Assembly (NCBI GenBank): GCA_946886545.1
Contig: CAMPIU010000195.1
Span: forward strand, 1-6,027
Source of the DNA: an uncultured Flavobacteriales bacterium
GTDB lineage: Bacteria > Bacteroidota > Bacteroidia > Flavobacteriales > Crocinitomicaceae
Direction: 5' to 3'
DNA: 6,027 nt
Shown here: piece after piece, positions 1-6,027 of the stretch
Position numbering within the stretch: the stretch's first letter is position 1
Layout: each line of letters opens with the position of its first letter
Program-made: the position numbers and the translations under genes
Notes under the pieces: model-generated
Databases searched by the model: none
What the model was told of the DNA's origin: nothing
The model's input: only the letters and a program-made list of their open reading frames with translations

Positions 1-2835
1 CGTGAAGGAGTTATAATCACTCCTATTCAGCCAAGTATGCTAATGTATGTCACCTTGTATTCAAAAGGCAAGAGCATGGATGAAAAGTTCCTGTACAATT
101 ATGCCAGCGTGAAAATGATCCCTGAGATCAACAGGATTGACGGTGTAGGAAGAACTCAAATTCTGGGAAGCAGAACCTATGCCATGCGTATCTGGCTGAA
201 TCCTGAGCGCATGCGTGCATACAGCGTTTCCGTTGATGATGTGATGAAAGCATTAGGTGAACAGAGTATTGTAGGACGTCCGGGACGTATCGGTCAAAGT
301 TCGGGAATAAAGGCACAATCACTTGAATATGTATTGACCTATAAAGGGCGTTTCAGTGAACCAAAAGAATATGAGAATATTATTATCCGTTCCAATCCGG
401 ATGGAGAATTCTTACGGCTAAAGGACATAGGACATGCCGAGTTGGGGAGTGAATTCTTCGATATCTATTCCAACCTGGATGGGCAGCCCTCAGCATCAAT
501 TGTATTGAAACAGAACTATGGTAGTAATGCGAGCGATGTGATCAAAAGCGTAAAAGCGAAACTGGAGGAAATGAAAGAAGATTTTCCTCCCGGGATGGAT
601 TATAAAATCAGTTATGACGTTTCCCAATTTCTAGACGCCTCCATAGAACAGGTAATACATACATTAAGGGACGCATTTATTCTTGTAGCCATTGTAGTCT
701 TCATTTTCCTCGGCGATTGGCGCTCTACATTAATCCCGATACTGGCAGTACCCGTATCGCTTGTCGGAGCATTTTTCGTAATGCAGCTTTTTGGGCTTTC
801 AATCAACCTGGTAACCTTGTTCGCTTTGGTATTGGCGATTGGAATTGTGGTTGATGACGCCATTGTGGTCGTCGAAGCTGTACATGCCAAATTCGAAGAA
901 TTTCCGGACATAACACCTTATCAGGCAGTAAAAAAAGTATTGAGCGAGATCAGCGGTGCCATTATCGCCATTACAGCGGTCATGGTATCTGTGTTCATTC
1001 CTATTTCTTTCATGTCCGGACCGGTAGGGACATTCTACCGTCAGTTTTCTATTACGATGGAAAGTTCAATTGTGATCTCCGCTGTGTTTGCATTAACGCT
1101 TACACCTGTGCTATGCGCAATGTTCTTGAAAAATCATCACGGTCATGTAAAGAAAAAGAATTTACTGACGAAAGGTCTTGACAGTTTTAACCGAGGCTTT
1201 GACAAAATAACCGGAAAATATCTGGTCCTGCTAAGAAAAATAGCAAACAGAAGGTTAATTACAATTATTGTATTGCTGGTATTCTGTGCCGGAACGTTTT
1301 ATGTGAATAAAATACTTCCTGCAGGTTTCATCCCAAGTGAAGATCAGGGTACTATTTACGCAATCATACAAACACCACCAGGTTCTACGCTGGAAACAAC
1401 GAACGAAGTCTCTCTACGGCTTCAGAAAATTTGTGAACACGTGAAAGGTGTTGAGTCCGTATCTTCACTTGCCGGTTATGAAATCATGACAGAAGGACGT
1501 GGCTCGAATGCAGGAACCTGCTTAATCAATCTGAAACCATGGTCAGAACGGTCTCATAAGGTTACTGAAATCATGGAAGAATTGGAAGAGAAAACCCGTA
1601 ATCTCGGAGCAAAGGTCGAATTCTTCGAGCCCCCTGCTATCCCGGGATTCGGTTCATCAGGGGGATTTTCACTTCGTTTGCTGGATAAAAATACAACTAC
1701 GGATTACCAGGACTTTGACAAAATAAACAAACAGTTCATGGAAGAACTTGGTAAACGTAAAGAGCTGTCAGGTTTATTTACCTTTTTTGCTGCCAACTAT
1801 CCTCAATATGAATTGGAAATCGACAATAACCTGGCAATGCAAAAAGGGGTTTCGATCAGTGATGCAATGGAAAACCTGAACATTATGGTTGGTAGTACGT
1901 ATGAGCAGGGTTTCATCAAATTCAACCGTTTCTTTAAGGTATATGTTCAATCAGATCCCAAATTCAGAAGACTTCCTTCCGACATTTTGAATATGTTCGT
2001 GAAAAACGATAAAGGTCAAATGGTTCCATACTCTGCCTTTATGAAACTCGTAAAAGGACAGGGGCCAAATGAGATTACACGTTACAACATGTACAACTCA
2101 GCGGCAATCCAAGGTCTTCCTGCAAAAGGATACACAACAGCCGACGCCATTGGTGCTGTTCGGGAAGTAGCTAAAAATCTTCCGAAGGGTTACGACATCG
2201 CCTGGGAAGGGCTTTCCTTTGACGAAGCAAATAAAGGAAACGAATCGATCTACATATTCATCGTTGTATTGGTTTTTGTTTATCTGGTACTTGCTGCTCA
2301 ATATGAGAGCTTTATTATACCTATGGCAGTTGTTTTCTCACTTCCCGTAGGGATTTTCGGAACATTTTTCATGCTGAAATTAATGGGCCTAGAAAACAAC
2401 ATCTATGCACAGATCGGATTGATTATGCTCGTAGGACTTCTGGGTAAAAATGCCGTATTGATCGTGGAATTTGCCATTCAAAAACGGCAGGAGGGTGCGA
2501 CAATACTCGAAGCTGCCATAGAAGGTGCAAAAGTGCGTTTCCGCCCGATCCTGATGACATCCTTTGCATTTGTTGCAGGATTAATTCCGCTGATCGTTGC
2601 AACCGGTGCCGGTGCTATCGGTAATAAAACACTCGGAGGGGCCGCACTTGGAGGAATGCTCTTCGGTACCATTTTCGGGGTAATTATCATTCCGGGACTA
2701 TACTACATTTTCGGTACTCTTGCGGATGGTCGCAAACTGATCAGGAATGAAGATAACAGTCCATTATCCGAAAACTTTGTTCATGCAATAGACAATTTTC
2801 CAACAACAGATGAAATTGAAGACGATGCAAATTAA
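1..2835 (+). CDS. RND-family (HAE1/AcrB-type) multidrug efflux transporter, 5' truncated by the window edge
   Basis: Inner-membrane, proton-driven pump subunit of a tripartite efflux system that passes drugs or other amphiphiles to an outer-membrane channel. The frame is open from base 1, so the ATG at 37 is internal; 944 residues are visible and roughly 120 are missing compared with AcrB-like proteins of about 1050. Eleven of the usual twelve membrane segments can be picked out; TM1 is lost. The TM4 motif GIVVDDAIVVVE carries the proton-relay pair Asp285-Asp286 (numbered from base 1). The TM10 motif GLLGKNAVLIVEF carries Lys816, and RPILMTS begins at Arg848; these match the AcrB relay residues. 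The porter-domain signature FIPSEDQG follows TM7. The C-terminal tail of about 38 residues is acidic. The gene overlaps the downstream outer-membrane factor, as expected for one operon. Substrates cannot be told from sequence. The family call is very secure. Confidence 0.97.
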   Translation, partial: REGVIITPIQPSMLMYVTLYSKGKSMDEKFLYNYASVKMIPEINRIDGVGRTQILGSRTYAMRIWLNPERMRAYSVSVDDVMKALGEQSIVGRPGRIGQSSGIKAQSLEYVLTYKGRFSEPKEYENIIIRSNPDGEFLRLKDIGHAELGSEFFDIYSNLDGQPSASIVLKQNYGSNASDVIKSVKAKLEEMKEDFPPGMDYKISYDVSQFLDASIEQVIHTLRDAFILVAIVVFIFLGDWRSTLIPILAVPVSLVGAFFVMQLFGLSINLVTLFALVLAIGIVVDDAIVVVEAVHAKFEEFPDITPYQAVKKVLSEISGAIIAITAVMVSVFIPISFMSGPVGTFYRQFSITMESSIVISAVFALTLTPVLCAMFLKNHHGHVKKKNLLTKGLDSFNRGFDKITGKYLVLLRKIANRRLITIIVLLVFCAGTFYVNKILPAGFIPSEDQGTIYAIIQTPPGSTLETTNEVSLRLQKICEHVKGVESVSSLAGYEIMTEGRGSNAGTCLINLKPWSERSHKVTEIMEELEEKTRNLGAKVEFFEPPAIPGFGSSGGFSLRLLDKNTTTDYQDFDKINKQFMEELGKRKELSGLFTFFAANYPQYELEIDNNLAMQKGVSISDAMENLNIMVGSTYEQGFIKFNRFFKVYVQSDPKFRRLPSDILNMFVKNDKGQMVPYSAFMKLVKGQGPNEITRYNMYNSAAIQGLPAKGYTTADAIGAVREVAKNLPKGYDIAWEGLSFDEANKGNESIYIFIVVLVFVYLVLAAQYESFIIPMAVVFSLPVGIFGTFFMLKLMGLENNIYAQIGLIMLVGLLGKNAVLIVEFAIQKRQEGATILEAAIEGAKVRFRPILMTSFAFVAGLIPLIVATGAGAIGNKTLGGAALGGMLFGTIFGVIIIPGLYYIFGTLADGRKLIRNEDNSPLSENFVHAIDNFPTTDEIEDDAN

Positions 2836-4261
2836 TAATAGAATCAACAACTGGGTATTGATTGCCGCTGTAGCGATTACCGTTACGGCTTGTAAAAGTC
2901 TGAAGGTAGATCCCAAAACAGAGAACAGAAACACCCCTGCAAGCTATAATGGTTCGCAGGACACAACAAATATAGGTGATATCAAATGGAAAGATTTTTT
3001 CAAAGACCCATACCTTGTTGCATTGATTGATACAGCCTTGAAAAACAACCAGGAGCTGAACATCACCATGCAGGAAATAGCTGTTGCAAAAGCTGAAGTC
3101 AGGGCAAAAAAAGGTGAATTTTTACCTTCTGCCGGACTTAGTATTGGAGCCGGAGTTGAAAAGGTAGGACGTTATACCCGTGACGGAGCAGTTGAAGAAA
3201 ACCTTCCCATCAAAGACGGACAGGCATTTCCCGACCCGCTTGGAAACTTTACCGTTGGCGTCAATGCATCCTGGGAAGTTGATATCTGGCGAAAATTACG
3301 AAATGCTAAAGCAGCAGCAGCTTCCCGGTACCTGGGAACCATTGAAGGGAAAAATTTCATGGTAACAAACCTGGTTGCAGAGATTTCCGAATCGTACTAT
3401 GAATTAATGGCCTACGATAACAAGCTTCAAATTCTGCAACAAAATTTAGAACTCCAAAAGGATGCCCTTGAAATTGTGAAAATGCAAAAAATAGCCGGCG
3501 AAGTAACGGAATTGGCTGTAAAAAAGTTTGAAGCAGAGGTTTACAAAAATCAAAGTCATTTATTTTACATCCAACAGCAAATCGTTGAAACGGAAAATCG
3601 GATAAATTTCCTTGCAGGTCGTTTCCCGCAACCTATACAGCGTAACTCGTCAGCATTTCAGCAAATGATCCCGGATACGATTTACAATGGAATCCCTTCA
3701 CAACTATTACAGAACCGGCCGGATATTCGTCAGGCAGAATTGAATCTGGCAGCATCCAAACTGGACATCAAGGTTGCAAGAGCCAGCTTCTACCCTTCCC
3801 TGCGCATCACATCCGGAGTTGGTTATCAGGCTTTCAACGTGAAATACCTCATTACATCTCCTCAATCATTGCTTTATAACATTGCAGGTGATCTGGTCGC
3901 ACCACTGATCAACAGAAATGCATTGAAAGCAAAATACGCCTCAGCAAATGCAAAACAGATTCAGGCGGTTTACAATTATGAGCAAACTATTTTGAATGCA
4001 TACATCGAAGTGGTGAACCGGATGTCGAAAGTTACAAACCTGAAAAACAGCTACGATCTGAAACAGAAACAAGTAGATGCATTGACACAGTCAATCACGA
4101 TCTCCACCAATTTATTTAAATCTGCAAAAGCAGATTATATGGAGGTGTTGCTAACACAACGTGATGCAATTGAAGCTAAGTTTGATTTAGTAGAAATCAA
4201 ACAGGAACAGCTTTTTACCATTGTAAGCATGTACCAGGCTCTGGGTGGCGGCTGGAGGTAA
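2810..4261 (+). CDS. TolC/NodT-type outer-membrane factor of an RND efflux system, lipoprotein
   Basis: Outer-membrane channel of the tripartite pump, 483 residues, a normal length for the family. The N-terminus is a type II signal peptide: a hydrophobic stretch WVLIAAVAITVTA followed by Cys28 (codon 2891-2893), so the mature protein should be lipid-anchored. Two outer-membrane efflux repeats are visible. Their matching beta-strand entries are FLPSAGLSIG at residue 104 and FYPSLRITSG at residue 327. The signature WEVDIW starts at Trp155. The classic LLQNRPDIRQAE has its Arg at 303, and the C-terminus ends in YQALGGGW. The first ATG at 2810 overlaps the pump gene by 26 bases; an alternative ATG at 2825 in the same frame would overlap by 11 and still leave a full signal peptide. 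Neither has a convincing Shine-Dalgarno site, as is usual in Bacteroidota. The overlap suggests translational coupling with the pump. The exact start is uncertain; the function is not. Confidence 0.95.
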   Translation: MKLKTMQINNRINNWVLIAAVAITVTACKSLKVDPKTENRNTPASYNGSQDTTNIGDIKWKDFFKDPYLVALIDTALKNNQELNITMQEIAVAKAEVRAKKGEFLPSAGLSIGAGVEKVGRYTRDGAVEENLPIKDGQAFPDPLGNFTVGVNASWEVDIWRKLRNAKAAAASRYLGTIEGKNFMVTNLVAEISESYYELMAYDNKLQILQQNLELQKDALEIVKMQKIAGEVTELAVKKFEAEVYKNQSHLFYIQQQIVETENRINFLAGRFPQPIQRNSSAFQQMIPDTIYNGIPSQLLQNRPDIRQAELNLAASKLDIKVARASFYPSLRITSGVGYQAFNVKYLITSPQSLLYNIAGDLVAPLINRNALKAKYASANAKQIQAVYNYEQTILNAYIEVVNRMSKVTNLKNSYDLKQKQVDALTQSITISTNLFKSAKADYMEVLLTQRDAIEAKFDLVEIKQEQLFTIVSMYQALGGGWR

Positions 4262-4299
4262 TCTGGTTCGGCTAAGCTCAAAGGATAATTAACCGGAAT

Positions 4300-4332
4300 G
4301 CACCGGTCCGTCACGGATCGGTGCTTTTCTTT
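4300..4332 (+). terminator. Intrinsic (rho-independent) terminator of the efflux operon
   Basis: The arm GCACCGGTCCG (4300-4310) pairs with CGGATCGGTGC (4314-4324) around a TCA loop. This gives an 11-bp stem with a single G-T wobble, followed directly by TTTTCTTT (4325-4332). It begins 38 bases after the channel gene's stop codon. It ends the efflux transcript and separates it from the AT-rich gene downstream, which therefore probably has its own promoter. It also argues against the in-frame ATG at 4298 as a gene start, because that codon runs into the stem. Confidence 0.9.
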
Positions 4333-4384
4333 AGTTAAGTTCTATGTGTCTGGATTCTATATCATATTTTTACTTCAAAAAATA

Positions 4385-5818
4385 ATGGATCTCAAATTTG
4401 AAAAAAGTGTGTGGGAATCTATCCAGAAAATAGATTTTATTCGAGAGGAAAAAGCTTGCAAAATTATTGATAATCAATACACTATTAACAATTCCATTTC
4501 ATTAATCCAGTATAATGAACAAGGTGGATTCGAATGTAAAATTTTCCTTGAGAAATTACATAATTATGAGTTCAATCAAAACATTGAAAAATTTGGAATA
4601 CAAGATGAAATTATCTTAGATTGCACGGGATACAAATTCTCCATTGAAAAACAGTCTATAAAGAGCTTAAAAAATACACTTGGCACTCCGCAAGTACTTA
4701 CTTTAGGTCTAACCAATTTTCGAGCAGGGATAGAAGAAGATTACTTAAACAAAAAATATCGATTAGTAATACCTATTGAAAACGAACCTACTCTAAATAT
4801 CATGGAGGTTAAACCTTTAAAAATTGATGACACTATAACTTTTGCTGGAATCATACCTATTAAAATTGGTCTATTTGAATTCCATTTGTTTACTCATAAA
4901 AATAAAGATACAGGAAAATCCTATTTATTCATCGACTCGGTACATAATCACGATTTCAATGAATTTGAGCTATTAAGTAATGCTATAATAACCTCCTTTG
5001 GATTTATTTCAGGAAATTTATATCTAGGTCGATATTATTATTTAACCTATAATGACAATCGAAGTAGTGGATTATTTAGCAAAATAGCATTTAAAGAAAA
5101 AGAAAAGTCAATAATCACTAATAAATCCTTATTTGACCCTTCAGATTTTGCTTATTATCTTGATAAATTAAACCATCCTCAAAAAGATCAATTCCCTCTA
5201 TATATGACATTTCAGTGTTTTTCTAACTTATGCACAAAAGTATATGATGACAAAACATTTGCAAGATGTTGCATTCAAATTCTTGAAGGAAATAATAGTA
5301 AACGTTATCTTCTTCAATCTGCCATATATTCAATAGCGTTAGAAGCAATGACTAACATCATATATATTGAAAACGAAAAAAAAATTAACCCGATAGAAGA
5401 TATGGTTCTAAGTGATAAGATTAGAGAAAAGTTTAAAACAATCATCGACGAATACGAAGAACAAATTGGAGATTATGGAATGGCAATTTTGAATGCAAAA
5501 ATCGAAAATGTTAATAGTCCTACAAATACAAAAAAACTATCTAAACCGTTTGAATTATACAACATCCAATTAAGTAAAGACGATACTGAAATCTTAGGAC
5601 ATAGAAATAAATTTTTGCATGGAACCGCTCCTTTTGAAGAAGAAAAGCTAGAGGAAAAACATATTGATTTAGTATTCATATCAAGTAGACTGCACTTTCT
5701 TCTTTGCACTCTAATGTTGAAACATATTGGTTACTCGGGACATATTCTATATTATCCAACTATAGTCCAAATAAATTCTAAACGAAAAGTTACGGACCAT
5801 ATGTACAAATTAATATAA
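4385..5818 (+). CDS. Large HEPN-domain protein, candidate antiphage RNase (ApeA-like layout)
   Basis: A 477-residue soluble protein with no signal peptide or membrane segment, not recognised as a named gene. The start is placed at the ATG at 4385, preceded by the A-rich leader CTTCAAAAAATA. The frame is open further up to 4298, but that stretch is the terminator. The C-terminal part, about residues 280-450, looks like a HEPN domain. A helix SKRYLLQSAIYSIALEAM (305-322) holds Glu320, and GHRNKFLHG contains Arg407 and His412, an RX4H motif of the type that forms the RNase active site in this superfamily. A hydrophobic helix (about 428-442) follows. The N-terminal 280 residues appear rich in beta strands, with FGFISGNLYLGRYYYL at 205-220; no family was identified. 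Known HEPN proteins of this layout include antiphage abortive-infection RNases; that role is inferred. The gene is much more AT-rich than the efflux genes and seems to stand alone, suggesting horizontal gain. The HEPN call is moderately sure, the defence role less so. Confidence 0.7.
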   Translation: MDLKFEKSVWESIQKIDFIREEKACKIIDNQYTINNSISLIQYNEQGGFECKIFLEKLHNYEFNQNIEKFGIQDEIILDCTGYKFSIEKQSIKSLKNTLGTPQVLTLGLTNFRAGIEEDYLNKKYRLVIPIENEPTLNIMEVKPLKIDDTITFAGIIPIKIGLFEFHLFTHKNKDTGKSYLFIDSVHNHDFNEFELLSNAIITSFGFISGNLYLGRYYYLTYNDNRSSGLFSKIAFKEKEKSIITNKSLFDPSDFAYYLDKLNHPQKDQFPLYMTFQCFSNLCTKVYDDKTFARCCIQILEGNNSKRYLLQSAIYSIALEAMTNIIYIENEKKINPIEDMVLSDKIREKFKTIIDEYEEQIGDYGMAILNAKIENVNSPTNTKKLSKPFELYNIQLSKDDTEILGHRNKFLHGTAPFEEEKLEEKHIDLVFISSRLHFLLCTLMLKHIGYSGHILYYPTIVQINSKRKVTDHMYKLI

Positions 5819-5857
5819 TAGTGAGTTTAATATCTTAAATCATAACCTATACCTTTT

Positions 5858-6027
5858 TCCAAGGTCCAAAACCTGAAGAAAAGCTACGACTGGAAGCAAA
5901 AGCAGGTAGATGCACTCAATCAATCCGTTTTCAATCTCCGGAAACTTGTTCAAGTTGGCAAAAGCAGATTACATGGAAGTTTTGATGACACAGCGTGATG
6001 CAGTTGAATCCAAATTCGACCTGATTG
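5858..6027 (+). pseudogene. 3' remnant of a second outer-membrane efflux factor gene, 5' missing and frameshifted; continues past the window
   Basis: Aligns along its whole length with 4025-4193 of the intact channel gene, 120 of 169 bases identical by hand count. The first part reads SKVQNLKKSYDWKQKQVDAL. One extra T in the run 5928-5931 then shifts the frame. Removing it restores SISGNLFKLAKADYMEVLMT and a further family-like tail ending in KFDLI at the edge. With the frame corrected, 44 of 56 residues match the intact protein. There is no start codon; similarity stops abruptly near 5858, and an in-frame TAA lies at 5843-5845. Left uncorrected, the first frame ends at a TGA at about 5997. 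It is thus the C-terminal end of a paralogous or displaced orthologous channel gene. The single-base shift alone could be a sequencing error, but the loss of the 5' part cannot be explained that way. Confidence 0.85.

Noticed and set aside
612..911. Minus-strand open frame of 99 codons inside the pump gene.
   Set aside because: It lies wholly opposite the TM2-TM4 coding region with conserved motifs. Its Ser/Thr-rich translation is typical of a shadow frame.
3180..3365. Plus-strand open frame of 61 codons inside the channel gene.
   Set aside because: It is out of frame within a well-conserved gene and has no initiation signal or recognisable product.
4298..4384. An upstream ATG at 4298 would add 29 residues to the HEPN protein.
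   Set aside because: This stretch is the terminator stem and its T tract plus the leader. Its translation is not protein-like, and the ATG at 4385 has a typical A-rich leader.
4340..4384. Possible promoter for the HEPN gene resembling the Bacteroidota -7 element (TATTTTTA in an AT-rich tract).
   Set aside because: The match to TAnnTTTG is incomplete and no TTG or TTTG -33 element is seen at proper spacing, so it could not be called as a feature.
5851..5865. Short inverted repeat ACCTT-TTTCC-AAGGT after the HEPN gene, a possible terminator.
   Set aside because: A 5-bp AT-containing stem with no T tract after it is too weak, and half of it lies in the channel-gene remnant.
4025..6027. The two channel-gene segments as direct repeats flanking a mobile element.
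   Set aside because: At 71% identity with mainly silent differences they are diverged gene copies, not a target duplication or element ends.

Overview
The window most likely comes from a member of the Bacteroidota; genus and species cannot be read from it. This rests on the style of the RND pump, on an outer-membrane channel made as a lipoprotein, on the lack of Shine-Dalgarno sites with A-rich leaders instead, and on moderate GC in the pump genes. All genes lie on the + strand. The left edge cuts into a pump gene and the right edge cuts into a remnant of a channel gene.

Positions 1-4261 hold the distal part of a tripartite drug-efflux operon. First comes an inner-membrane RND (HAE1/AcrB-type) transporter that lacks only about its first 120 residues. 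It overlaps a complete TolC/NodT-type outer-membrane factor with a lipoprotein signal. The periplasmic adaptor expected in such operons would lie upstream, outside the window. A strong intrinsic terminator at 4300-4332 closes the operon.

Positions 4385-5818 hold a clearly more AT-rich single gene of 477 codons. Its C-terminal part has the features of a HEPN domain: the motif R407-NKFL-H412 followed by G, and an earlier helix with a Glu at 320. Many HEPN proteins of this layout (ApeA-like and other large HEPN proteins) are RNases of antiphage or abortive-infection systems. A defence role here is inference. The N-terminal 280 or so residues are not recognised.

Positions 5858-6027 hold the 3' portion of a second outer-membrane factor gene, about 71% identical in DNA to 4025-4193 of the intact channel gene. 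It has no start, an in-frame stop just upstream, and one extra T that shifts the frame near 5928-5931. The AT-rich gene therefore sits between an intact efflux operon and the broken end of a related one. This looks like an accessory gene that arrived by insertion or replacement at an efflux locus. No transposase, integrase, tRNA, CRISPR array or inverted terminal repeats were seen.
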